From positions 169,714 through 233,713 of the forward strand of contig NZ_JAHXZR010000008.1 of the NCBI RefSeq assembly GCF_019740315.1: a DNA stretch of 64,000 bases, read 5' to 3'. Both the position numbers and the translations under genes were made by a program. Source of the DNA: Oceanobacter mangrovi (GTDB lineage Bacteria; Pseudomonadota; Gammaproteobacteria; Pseudomonadales; Oceanobacteraceae). The notes beneath the pieces are model-generated. The model saw only the letters and a list, made by a program, of their open reading frames with translations. It was not told the origin of the DNA and ran no database searches. Shown one piece after another: positions 9,047-16,622 of this stretch. Positions within the stretch are counted from its first letter, which is position 1. The number at the start of each line of letters is the position of its first letter.

Positions 9047-9712
9047 ATGAAACTGCACTTCTACCCGGGTCAACATCTGCTCGTTCTAACCGAAAAGAAC
9101 AAAGTTGTTGGCCGCTATGAGGCCATTGGTGGCCCCTCCCAAATTGGACAAGACCAACGTATGCCAGAAGAACCAACCTGGCCAGGTAGTTACCTCATCC
9201 ATTCGACCCAGCGTTACATAACGCCAACATGGCAAATGTCGAGCTTGGCCTGGGGTACAGAACTGCAGGATAAACCGTCTCTTAATGATGTCTGGTACAA
9301 ATTGCAGAGTGGTAAATGGGGTTCACTGTTAAAAGATTTCAAGATTAGCCGAGACGTCATTATCTTCTATAACAAGCGGCTGTACGGTAAAAATGCTGTT
9401 CCATCCCAATGGATATTTAATGATTTTGGACCTCTGGCAATACGCTGGTTCAAAGATCTTAATGGGAATGGAAAGCTGGATGCCAAAGAAAGATTATCCG
9501 GGCAAATGTTCCACACGACTCCTGACAATGAGGCTGAGCATTACCAAGGAATGGAAGTTAAGCTATACCCCTCTCATGGCTGTATACATATGAAGCCTGG
9601 TGATCGAGATACCATCCTTTCTCGCGGAGGCTTCAAAAAAGGAACGCCGTTTGTTGTTCACAAATATGCGGAACGTTTCAACCAAGAAAGGCTTGAAAAC
9701 AGTGCTCAGTAA
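9047..9712 (+). CDS. L,D-transpeptidase (YkuD-fold) protein without signal peptide, possible secreted effector
   Basis: A 221-residue protein with the YkuD catalytic signature SHGCIHM, nucleophile about Cys179, and upstream histidines in the FHTTPDNEAEHY segment. YkuD enzymes cross-link or trim peptidoglycan stem peptides. This protein starts at its domain with no signal peptide or membrane segment, although the substrate is periplasmic. An acidic DLNGNGKLDAKE segment resembles a calcium-type loop. GAGGGA precedes the ATG. The next gene overlaps it by 11 nt and encodes an exported protein. That layout is known for type VI L,D-transpeptidase effectors with periplasmic immunity proteins (Tlde1/Tldi1). 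The effector role is inferred. Confidence 0.75.
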   Translation: MKLHFYPGQHLLVLTEKNKVVGRYEAIGGPSQIGQDQRMPEEPTWPGSYLIHSTQRYITPTWQMSSLAWGTELQDKPSLNDVWYKLQSGKWGSLLKDFKISRDVIIFYNKRLYGKNAVPSQWIFNDFGPLAIRWFKDLNGNGKLDAKERLSGQMFHTTPDNEAEHYQGMEVKLYPSHGCIHMKPGDRDTILSRGGFKKGTPFVVHKYAERFNQERLENSAQ

Positions 9713-10328
9713 AAAGGTGACTTCCTTGCACATACTACCACTTTGCATTTTGTTTTCTGCGTCGTTATATGCAGAAGAAACCAAACTGCTCGATGCTACG
9801 CAGTATGTGTTTGAAAACAAACACTCAACGTTTCAGGTTGGCTACAAGCTTAAAAATGGCGAAACGATTACGCATGTGCTTCGCTCCGATCTTGGCGGTC
9901 AGCTGACCAACGACTCCGTATTCGAGGACAGCATCTTTCAAATTACTGACTTTGCTGGCCAGACCTATGCTATTCAGATGGATGGAGAATCATTCATGTG
10001 GACCGGCCAGGGCTGGCAAGTAACAGACTTTGACTTCGATATGCTGACGAAGATTATTTCCCACGATCAAAATCTGGTGTATTGCAGCGCAACCTTCCCA
10101 TCCAAAGCCATGATGAATCAGGGCCGTTGTATGGGAGAAGGTTGGGAAACGCCTCAAAACGTTTTCTGGTACGACATAACCCCAGAAATTTGTGACAATG
10201 AGCTTTGGGTGGTTGAACCTGTTGGGTCTGCAAACCAACTGAAGCAGTTTGATCGATTTAGCGGAAAGTTGATCAAAACGCGTAGCATCCGTTTCGTAAA
10301 ACCGGAATTGGATGTTTGTACTTTCTAG
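9702..10328 (+). CDS. Exported protein coupled to the L,D-transpeptidase, candidate immunity or partner protein
   Basis: About 208 residues if GTG at 9702 is used, with AAGG ten nt upstream; an in-frame ATG at 9666 is the alternative. A signal peptide with hydrophobic core SLHILPLCILFSASLYA ends at an Ala-Glu-Glu boundary. The mature part has four cysteines, which could form two disulfides, and no motif I recognise. It overlaps the upstream gene by 11 nt, so the two are probably translated together. Export of this protein beside a non-exported peptidoglycan enzyme suggests it blocks that enzyme in the periplasm. A co-working cell-wall protein is the alternative. Confidence 0.65.
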   Translation: MLSKKVTSLHILPLCILFSASLYAEETKLLDATQYVFENKHSTFQVGYKLKNGETITHVLRSDLGGQLTNDSVFEDSIFQITDFAGQTYAIQMDGESFMWTGQGWQVTDFDFDMLTKIISHDQNLVYCSATFPSKAMMNQGRCMGEGWETPQNVFWYDITPEICDNELWVVEPVGSANQLKQFDRFSGKLIKTRSIRFVKPELDVCTF

Positions 10329-10390
10329 CCAGGCAGAGCAAGCCGAAATTCCCCAGGCATTCACTCCGCAGCATTCCTGAATAGACTTGG

Positions 10391-10420
10391 TGTATTACGC
10401 CTCCGGCTAATACATCCTGC
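10391..10420. repeat. REP-like palindrome (GGATGTATTAGC family), copy 2
   Basis: TGTATTA (10391-10397) and TAATACA (10408-10414) flank a GC-rich centre. The reverse strand reads AGGATGTATTAGCC then GGCGTAATACA, matching copy 1 at 2843-2877 outside the loop. Confidence 0.65.
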
Positions 10421-10532
10421 GAGATGATTGCTACCTGATCTGCAGTCAAAACTACGCCTTGTGCATCGTCCGTCGCTGCGATTCCTCGTTTCCTCTCTCC
10501 GCGCAGCAATGCAACGGCTCAGCCCAAGACTA

Positions 10533-10549
10533 CCACGCGGAGCATGGGA
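10533..10549. repeat. REP-like element (CCACGCGGAGCGTGGG family), copy 2
   Basis: CCACGCGGAGCATGGG followed by AGCCAGG. It matches the element at 8799-8816 in inverted orientation with one or two base changes. Confidence 0.55.
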
Positions 10550-10673
10550 GCCAGGTCTGATTCAACAGCCTGCCCTTGCCGCCACTCCCGCTTGCTCCGG
10601 CACTTTGAGGCAATATGCTTGTCACTGGCGATGGCTATTCTGGTTTGACTGCTTGTCAGGGAGGGATTCCGTG

Positions 10674-11261
10674 ATGTTCAGAACCCTGGTTTTGGTGCTT
10701 GCCCTGTCCGGTTGGATGGGTGAGGCTGTGGCCGCTTGTAATCCGGAGTCGCCCGGTTTGCTGAGCAGCCTTTATCTGAATGGTCTGGTGTTGCTGCGCA
10801 GTGAGGAGCTGCGTGATACCGAAATTTATAATGTCGCGTTTGGTGGTGAACACACGCGCTGGTGTTTGTCGGATAATCTGGAAGCATCCGTGGTTGGCCA
10901 GGTGTATTACAGCCAGCGGGAGATTCGTCTTGAAACGGCCCGTATCCACACCCAGATTCTTGGCCTGGGGTTGGCGCGCCTGGAATACAACACCTGGACC
11001 CCTGCGCAGGGATTTACGCCCTATGGCATTCTCAATCTGGAACGTACCAACACGCACCAGCGTAACAGTAACGGCACCACGGTGCTGGACCATTCCAGTG
11101 TGTTTGTCTGGGGTATCGGGATTGAACAAACCATTGGGCCCGGCAAGGTGCTGACGCTGGATCTCTCGCACCGACTCAAATTCGACAAGATCGCCAGCGA
11201 CCGTATTGCCGATGAAACCCTGTTAACGCTGAAAGTGAATTTTCTGGCGTTGCTGAAATAG
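10674..11261 (+). CDS. Predicted small outer-membrane beta-barrel protein
   Basis: Start ATG at 10674 is chosen because GGGAGGGA lies just upstream and a clean signal peptide follows (MFRTLVLVLALSGWMGEAVAA). The mature part of about 175 residues alternates polar and hydrophobic residues in short strands and ends in hydrophobic LTLKVNFLALLK, as in small outer-membrane barrels. I do not recognise the family. An upstream in-frame extension to 10428 crosses a REP-like element and is not credible. The protein has only two cysteines, one near the mature N-terminus. Confidence 0.6.
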   Translation: MFRTLVLVLALSGWMGEAVAACNPESPGLLSSLYLNGLVLLRSEELRDTEIYNVAFGGEHTRWCLSDNLEASVVGQVYYSQREIRLETARIHTQILGLGLARLEYNTWTPAQGFTPYGILNLERTNTHQRNSNGTTVLDHSSVFVWGIGIEQTIGPGKVLTLDLSHRLKFDKIASDRIADETLLTLKVNFLALLK

Positions 11262-11303
11262 CGCCTTGCGCTTGCTTTTATGCGAGCCTGATTCGATCCA
11301 GAG

Positions 11304-11546
11304 CTACTTCTGAAAGCCGTAGAGCCGGTTCGGGTAGTAATAGGACTGGATTTCCTGGCCATCGACATGGATGCCAATCAGGGTATTGGAATAGCTTTCA
11401 ATAATCGCCTTGCCTTCGCGGTCGGTGTATACCGCTGGCAGCAAGCGGGGCTGCATGTCCATATAAACGCCTTCCAGCGCGACGCCACGGATTCCTTTGC
11501 CGTGTTGGTCCATCACGTGAAAATAAAAACTGTTCTCTGCCGACAT
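11304..11546 (-). CDS. Small protein with carboxypeptidase-regulatory-like (Ig-type) fold, function unknown
   Basis: An 80-residue protein with CAGGAA eight nt before the ATG at 11546. The pattern HVMDQHGKGIRGVALEG followed by TDREGKA and a beta-rich end resembles a single carboxypeptidase-D regulatory-like domain. There is no signal peptide. It is convergent with the outer-membrane protein gene and alone in its orientation. Such lone domains sometimes serve as cargo or adaptor tips of secretion systems, but nothing here proves that. Confidence 0.55.
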   Translation of the reverse strand: MSAENSFYFHVMDQHGKGIRGVALEGVYMDMQPRLLPAVYTDREGKAIIESYSNTLIGIHVDGQEIQSYYYPNRLYGFQK

Positions 11547-11649
11547 GCCGGTATTCCTGATTGATACGAGCCAATACTCGGCAAAAAAACGGCTTATTTC
11601 AACTATTCGGGCGGTCTGTCCGGGTTGTTGGAAAACCGCCCACCGTTTA

Positions 11650-12213
11650 TCAAACGCGGTTCATTTTGGTCGCGAATTTGCTGAACGCATCCAGCTGGGC
11701 ACTGAGGAAGGTACGGGTTTCTTCATCGACCAATACCCCTTCACTGATCTTGTTATGTACCTGCGGCACCATGGCCTCCGGCTTGTTCATCACCATGGCA
11801 TCAAAAAACACCAGCACCTGACGCAGATGATACTGGGCGCGAGCACCACCAGCCTGGCCTGGCGTGGCAGTCTGGATCAGCACCGGCTTGCCTGCCAGTG
11901 GCTGTGGTGCCACGCGGGACAACCAGTCGAGGGCATTTTTCAGTACACCAGGAATCGAGTAGTTGTATTCGGGAGTGATGATAATCAGGCCGTCAGCAGC
12001 TTCGATAGCCTTGGCCATGGCCAGTACTTCCGCCGGGAAGCCCTGTTCCTGTACATCGCTGTTGTAATGTGGAATGTCGCCAATAGAGCCCAGTGGCTGA
12101 ATGGTTACACCGTGAGGAACCAGTTCTGGCAAGGTTCTGGCGATGGCGGCGTGATGAGAGCCTTTGCGCAGGCTGCCAACCAGGGTTACGAAGGTTTGGG
12201 AAGTATCACTCAT
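11650..12213 (-). CDS. NAD(P)H-dependent FMN reductase / quinone reductase
   Basis: A 187-residue flavodoxin-fold protein. The N-terminal LVGSLRKGSHHAAIAR binds the FMN phosphate, and PEYNYSIPGVLKNALDW is the second conserved flavin loop of the SsuE/ChrR/ArsH group. These enzymes reduce FMN, quinones or metal ions such as chromate using NAD(P)H. ATG at 12213 is chosen because AGGAG lies seven nt upstream; the longer frame to 12309 has no such site. It is divergent from an IclR-family regulator gene that probably controls it. Confidence 0.88.
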   Translation of the reverse strand: MSDTSQTFVTLVGSLRKGSHHAAIARTLPELVPHGVTIQPLGSIGDIPHYNSDVQEQGFPAEVLAMAKAIEAADGLIIITPEYNYSIPGVLKNALDWLSRVAPQPLAGKPVLIQTATPGQAGGARAQYHLRQVLVFFDAMVMNKPEAMVPQVHNKISEGVLVDEETRTFLSAQLDAFSKFATKMNRV

Positions 12214-12322
12214 ATCAGTACTCCTGATCGGGGATGGATGAATATCCTGAATCCACAGAGCTATGCTATTTAAGGGCTTACAGGACCTGTGGATGGTTGC
12301 CCGACACAACCAACCACAATAC

Positions 12323-12338
12323 GATACAAGAATGTATC
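12323..12338. promoter_or_regulatory. Candidate operator between the FMN reductase and IclR genes
   Basis: GATACA-AGAA-TGTATC is a perfect inverted repeat lying 27 bp before the regulator start. It is overlapped by a direct repeat ATACGAT (12320-12326 and 12342-12348). Position and symmetry suit an IclR-family dimer site. Confidence 0.5.
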
Positions 12339-12364
12339 ACCATACGATTCAAAAGAGTACCAGC

Positions 12365-13105
12365 ATGGAAAATGACAAAAGCTCGTCCGGAGGAATTCAG
12401 GTCATCGCGCGGGCTGCTTCTATCCTCAGGGTGCTGGGTGATCAGGCCCAGAGCCTGGGAGCGATTGCCAGCCAAACCGGGTTACCCCGCTCCACCGTGC
12501 AGCGGATTGTGGATGCGCTGGCGCAGGAAAGTCTGGTGGAAGCAGGTAGTGGTGGCGTACGGCTGGGATGGGGGCTGCTGGAAATTGCCCAGAAAAGCCA
12601 GACCAGCATGGCTGAAATCGCCCGGCCAGTGCTGGAAACCCTGTTTGCCCGAACCCACGAGACGGTGGATATTTCAACCGCACTGGGAGCTGAGGTGTCT
12701 TTTCTGGACCGGATTATTTCCGATCAGGAGTTACGGGTGGTCTCATTTCCCGACAAGCCCCGGCCACTGTATGCCAAGGCCAATGGCAAGGCCTTGTTGG
12801 CAGCCATGAGCGACAGCGAAATCGAACGACTGTTCAGCTCCGGCATGAGCGCATTAACCCCTCATACCATTACCAGTCTGAGCGTTTTGCTGGAGCAAAT
12901 CGCCGCTGTTCGCAGCACGGGGTTTTCCTACGATCTGGAAGAACATGCGGAGGGGGTATGTGCCATTGGCACCAGCTTTGTCAGCCCGGATGGCAAGGCT
13001 TATGCGTTTTCAGTGGCAATGCCGGTGAGCCGTTACGACATCATGAAGCCGATAGTCGAAAACGCCCTGAAAGAATGCCGGGAGATGATAAAAGGCTTGC
13101 TGTAA
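12365..13105 (+). CDS. IclR-family transcriptional regulator
   Basis: A 246-residue protein. The N-terminal winged helix-turn-helix (residues about 10-70) includes LGAIASQTGLPRSTVQRIVDAL. The C-terminal IclR effector domain has the typical SYDLEEHAEGVCAIGTS segment with its conserved Glu and Cys. ATG at 12365 fits the family start; the longer frame begins without a plausible start. IclR proteins bind small organic acids and repress or activate neighbouring catabolic genes. The divergent FMN reductase and the palindrome between them suggest local control. Confidence 0.9.
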   Translation: MENDKSSSGGIQVIARAASILRVLGDQAQSLGAIASQTGLPRSTVQRIVDALAQESLVEAGSGGVRLGWGLLEIAQKSQTSMAEIARPVLETLFARTHETVDISTALGAEVSFLDRIISDQELRVVSFPDKPRPLYAKANGKALLAAMSDSEIERLFSSGMSALTPHTITSLSVLLEQIAAVRSTGFSYDLEEHAEGVCAIGTSFVSPDGKAYAFSVAMPVSRYDIMKPIVENALKECREMIKGLL

Positions 13106-13230
13106 ACCATCATGACTCAGGACGGCTTTGACCACAGCGAGCATCTAACGACCGCTTCATAGTACTTTATCCCCCTGGGTGCAAAAACACGGTGCCCGAG
13201 TCTGGCTTCCAGCAGCCATATTTATTTCAG

Positions 13231-13260
13231 CAGAACCAGGCCAATAATGACCTGGTTCTC
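13231..13260. repeat. 9-bp inverted repeat downstream of the IclR gene
   Basis: AGAACCAGG (13232-13240) pairs with CCTGGTTCT (13251-13259) across a 10-nt loop. No T-run follows on either strand, so it is only a possible weak terminator or a leader hairpin of the next gene. Confidence 0.4.
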
Positions 13261-13383
13261 AAAACTTATAAGAATCTCAATATTCCGTTCAGCGCTGCCC
13301 AATTTGCCCTCTCTGAATCAATTTTCAGCCCTTCGGCAGCTGGTAGTTTTTTCTGGTCCCCAATCAAACAGGAAAACAAGTCC

Positions 13384-13722
13384 ATGCCTGTATTCAGACT
13401 TTTCTTCTTGATGCTCGTCTGCAGCAGCGTCAGCGCCGAAATATCCGACAGCGAGCTGACCCGTTACCAAACCACCATCCATTGCGTCGATAAGGTCTAT
13501 TACGCCGACGGTTATAGCTCCGATGAAGCCGGTGACCGTACCATTCTGCTCAACAAGGCACTGGCAATTGCCAACCTGCCTTCCTACAACAGCGAACTGG
13601 AACACCGCAAACTCGGCCAGCTGGACTCCAAGGCCTATCTGGCAGCCCGAGATGCCTGTGAATCCCACTGGCCGGAAATCTCCCAGGTCGCCCAGTCAAT
13701 GGGCATGCACCCAGCGTATTAA
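13384..13722 (+). CDS. Small secreted protein of unknown function
   Basis: A 112-residue protein with ATG at 13384, an AGGA site about 10 nt upstream and a signal peptide (MPVFRLFFLMLVCSSVSAE). The mature part of about 94 residues has two cysteines (in HCVDKVYY and RDACESHW), probably one disulfide, and an acidic, helical character. I do not recognise a family. The long upstream extension of the frame is rejected. It stands alone between the IclR gene and the phosphatase gene. Confidence 0.6.
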   Translation: MPVFRLFFLMLVCSSVSAEISDSELTRYQTTIHCVDKVYYADGYSSDEAGDRTILLNKALAIANLPSYNSELEHRKLGQLDSKAYLAARDACESHWPEISQVAQSMGMHPAY

Positions 13723-13752
13723 GCGAGATCCATAAGCGAGATCCGGATGGTG

Positions 13753-13796
13753 GCCAAATGGTGATTGATTCAGCTTGTCGACAATCGCCATTTGGC
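13753..13796. repeat. Strong hairpin plus short tandem duplication after the secreted-protein gene
   Basis: GCCAAATGGTGATTG (13753-13767) and CAATCGCCATTTGGC (13782-13796) form a 15-bp stem with one U-G pair and a 14-nt loop. Just before it, AAGCGAGATCC occurs twice in tandem around the stop codon (about 13721-13745). No T-tract follows. Confidence 0.5.
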
Positions 13797-13890
13797 TCAA
13801 TCAGCGTTCGCATTGACCTCGATTGAGTCGATTCTGCAGGCCTCATGGTAACGTCCATAACCCTTGAGTTTGCATACACAGGACGTCTCT

Positions 13891-14454
13891 ATGCCCCCAG
13901 CTCGCACCAGCATGACCCACCCGCTGCAAATCGCCGAAGTTCGGGCAACCCCGGAACACGGCCGTATCGGGATCACCTTTTGCCCCGGCAAGCAGGATCG
14001 TTTTGCAGCCACCGGAGCCTGGGAACGGGACTTGCCGACCGACCTCAAGGTCATCAAGGACTGGGGGGCAACGCTGGTCCTGACACTGGTTGAAAGCCAT
14101 GAACTGAAATCGCTCAAGGTGCCGACACTGGGTGAAGAAGTGGTTCAGCAGGGTATGACCTGGTTGCATATGCCGATTGCCGACTACTCCACGCCCACCG
14201 CAACCTTCGAACAGCGCTGGTCCTCCGAAGGCCGTGAAGTGCGGGAATTGTTGCGCCGGGGCGAAGATATTCTGGTGCATTGCAAAGGTGGCATGGGCCG
14301 CGCGGGCATGATGGCAGCCCGTTTGTTGGTGGAACTGGGTAACGACCCGGAAGACGCCATTCACCAGGTTCGCCGGGTACGTTCAGGAGCCATTGAAACC
14401 CCGTCGCAGCTGGCGCTGGTACGCAATACCAAAGCGATTCTGGATGATCTCTAA
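13891..14454 (+). CDS. Dual-specificity / CDKN3-like protein phosphatase
   Basis: A 187-residue protein with the Cys-based phosphatase signature VHCKGGMGRAG (CX5R), preceded by DILVHC strand residues and an aspartate in MPIADYSTPT that can act as general acid. The WGATLVLTLVES segment is typical of the CDKN3-like bacterial group. ATG at 13891 is chosen with AGGA nine nt upstream; the longer TTG start is less likely. A kinase-like protein follows 24 nt later, so the two probably form an operon that adds and removes a phosphate, or the phosphatase acts on a phosphorylated small molecule. The substrate is unknown. Confidence 0.85.
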   Translation: MPPARTSMTHPLQIAEVRATPEHGRIGITFCPGKQDRFAATGAWERDLPTDLKVIKDWGATLVLTLVESHELKSLKVPTLGEEVVQQGMTWLHMPIADYSTPTATFEQRWSSEGREVRELLRRGEDILVHCKGGMGRAGMMAARLLVELGNDPEDAIHQVRRVRSGAIETPSQLALVRNTKAILDDL

Positions 14455-14478
14455 TCAATTCCGAGGCAGTGACTATTC

Positions 14479-15195
14479 ATGACAACGGATGCCACGACAG
14501 CTCCTTCAGGCGCCACCATCAGCTTGCTGGACAGCAGTCAGCTGGCGCGGGTTGGCAATCAGCTGGGTACGAATCCTGCCGGGGTTTATGCCGACGCCCA
14601 GGGCAACCGTTATTACATCAAAACACTGGAATCGCTGGCCCACGCTCGCAACGAACGGGTCGCCGCCGCGCTGTATCAGCTGGCGGGTGCACCAACACTC
14701 GAATATATCGATACCAGTGACCCCTGCCAGGTCGCTACCCGCTGGTTGGCACTGGACAAGAAACACCTGGCCTATTTCACCGACGACGAACGCCTGCAGG
14801 CCCAGCAGTGGCTGGCGGTGCATGCCTGGACCGCCAACTGGGATGCCGCCGGTTACGATGGTGATAATCAGGGCTGCTGCAACGGCACCGTGTTAACACT
14901 GGACGTCGGTGGTGCACTGGCCTTTCGGGCCCAGGGCGATCCCAAGGGCAAGGCGTTTGGCACCGAGGTAAACGAACTGAACAGCCTGCGTACCGACCCG
15001 GATAATCCCAATGCCGTGCGCCTGTTCGGTGATATGAACAAGACTGAGATTCAGCAATCCATCGAACGCGTGATCCGACTGCCAGACAACCAGATTCGGG
15101 AGGTCATTCTGGCCCATAACGGCAGCGAAAAACTGCTGCTCAAAATGCTGGCACGCAAGGCCGATATGGCCTCGCGTCTGATGGAATATCAGTAA
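14479..15195 (+). CDS. Kinase-like protein paired with the phosphatase (function unproven)
   Basis: A 238-residue protein. Visible elements resemble a divergent protein-kinase fold: a beta-hairpin with a candidate ATP-binding lysine (GVYADAQGNRYYIKTLES), a candidate catalytic segment NWDAAGYDGDNQG, and a candidate metal-binding strand TLDVGGALAF with the DxG pattern. Similar spacing is seen in HipA-like and effector-type kinases. GAGGCAG lies 12 nt before the ATG. It follows the phosphatase with a 24-bp gap. If the fold is right, the two genes form a reversible phosphorylation module. The kinase call is inferred from motifs only. Confidence 0.55.
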   Translation: MTTDATTAPSGATISLLDSSQLARVGNQLGTNPAGVYADAQGNRYYIKTLESLAHARNERVAAALYQLAGAPTLEYIDTSDPCQVATRWLALDKKHLAYFTDDERLQAQQWLAVHAWTANWDAAGYDGDNQGCCNGTVLTLDVGGALAFRAQGDPKGKAFGTEVNELNSLRTDPDNPNAVRLFGDMNKTEIQQSIERVIRLPDNQIREVILAHNGSEKLLLKMLARKADMASRLMEYQ

Positions 15196-15200
15196 CGCTG

Positions 15201-15485
15201 TTAGCTGGCCAATGCCAGCTGCTGTTGTTTGCGCAGCCAGATTTCCACCGGCACAAACGCCAATGGCAACAGCGATGCCACAAACAGCATCATCACCTGC
15301 CAGATCGACCAGCCCTGCTTGTTAGCCAGACTGAATGCCACCAGCTGATAACCAATAAACAGCAAGCCGTGAGTCATCCCCAGAGCAGCGACATAGTCAC
15401 GTGAAATAAACCCCAGCGTGACGCTCAGAATCAGCAGATAGGAAATGCCTTCCAGCACAGAAATCGATCGAAATACCAACAGCAT
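15201..15485 (-). CDS. DUF3817 integral membrane protein
   Basis: A 94-residue protein with three hydrophobic segments. The opening FRSISVLEGISYLLIL and the GMTHGLLFIGY segment are hallmarks of DUF3817. The role is unknown; the family is small and membrane-bound. It is convergent with the kinase-like gene and ends six nt after that gene's stop. Confidence 0.85.
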   Translation of the reverse strand: MLLVFRSISVLEGISYLLILSVTLGFISRDYVAALGMTHGLLFIGYQLVAFSLANKQGWSIWQVMMLFVASLLPLAFVPVEIWLRKQQQLALAS

Positions 15486-15596
15486 GAGGTTACCGTTTTA
15501 TAGCCACTTTAAGCGCCGCCATGCTGCAGGCACACCGTTATGCTTTACTGGTTGTATTTGGTTACGACTTTCAGATCAGCCCAACGAACCGCTTCA

Positions 15597-16496
15597 TCAA
15601 TTAACGGCGACCGCGACTCTTTGGCCAGGCCAGCGTTTAACAAACATCACCGCATTGCCCAGCAGAATCAGCAGCAGCCCGACGACTGCAGACAAACTCC
15701 ACTGATAGCCTTCAAACACCGTCGAAACACTCAGCGCCACCAGTGGAAACATCACGGTGGCGTAGGCAGCCGGGCCAGTGCCGACCCGGCCGATCAACAG
15801 GAAATAGCTGCCAAAACCAATCACTGAGCCAAAGATCGCCAGATACAAGAGTGCCGAAACATAACTGGCCGTAGCTTCAAAACCGAATTCGGTCCCCGAC
15901 AGCAAAATCACCATCAACATGGTGACGGCTCCGTAAGACATCGCCCAGGCATTGGTGGAAAACACATCCAGGCCGCGGCGCTGATGACGGGCACTGATCA
16001 TATTGCCGAGCGAAAAACCGTAAGTGCCAAGCAGGCACAACCCCACGCCGAGCAGCACCTCGCCGCCAAAACCATCCTGCTGAATATCTCGCCAGAACAA
16101 ACTGATCATACCGACCAGCCCCAGCAGATTGGCCAGCATCAGTTTGCGGGTAACCTGCTGCTTCAGGAAAATCACCCCATTAATGGCGTTAAACAAGGTC
16201 GCCATCGAAAAAATCACCGACTCCAGACCACTACTGATATAAGCCACCGCCGTATAAAAACAGAGGAAGTTAAAGCAGAACACACACATACCCTGCAGCA
16301 GACAAAACAGGTGATCACGGCCAGCCAGTGGTTTGAGCTTGCGCGTCAACAACAGCCCAACCATCAATACCCCGGCGGCCAACACAAAGCGGTAAAACAC
16401 CGACACCATGGGTGCCACGTCACCTGCCTGCAGGGCAATGGCAATCCAGGTGGTGCCCCAGATAAGAACCGTAGTGAGATACAAAAACGCGTTCAT
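15597..16496 (-). CDS. EamA/DMT-superfamily transporter
   Basis: About 300 residues with ten hydrophobic segments in two EamA repeats. The start MNAFLYLTTVLIWGTTWIAI is typical of the family, so ATG at 16496 is preferred over the longer frame to 16529. The second repeat has FGSVIGFGSYFLLIGRVG. These proteins export or import small metabolites such as amino acids. An AraC regulator is divergently encoded close by and may control it; the substrate cannot be read from sequence. Confidence 0.9.
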   Translation of the reverse strand: MNAFLYLTTVLIWGTTWIAIALQAGDVAPMVSVFYRFVLAAGVLMVGLLLTRKLKPLAGRDHLFCLLQGMCVFCFNFLCFYTAVAYISSGLESVIFSMATLFNAINGVIFLKQQVTRKLMLANLLGLVGMISLFWRDIQQDGFGGEVLLGVGLCLLGTYGFSLGNMISARHQRRGLDVFSTNAWAMSYGAVTMLMVILLSGTEFGFEATASYVSALLYLAIFGSVIGFGSYFLLIGRVGTGPAAYATVMFPLVALSVSTVFEGYQWSLSAVVGLLLILLGNAVMFVKRWPGQRVAVAVN

Positions 16497-16622
16497 CAGT
16501 AGCCTGACTCCATCACAAGTTACATACAACCTGGGCTCATTATCGAGATCGCGCCCGCGGCTGGCTTGCAGCAGCTTGCGGCCATTTGCATATTCTTGCG
16601 GTTTTTTCTGTCAGCAGGCTTG

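Larger units (their letters stand above)
10329..10673. other. Gene-free stretch holding two REP-like palindromes
   Basis: The 345-bp gap contains REP-like elements at 10391-10420 and 10533-10549. The open frames crossing it lack good starts and look like shadows. The promoter of the following outer-membrane protein must lie at its right end. Confidence 0.6.

Noticed and set aside
10428..10673. N-terminal extension of the outer-membrane protein frame
   Set aside because: It crosses a REP-like element, lacks a ribosome site, and hides the signal peptide that begins at 10674.
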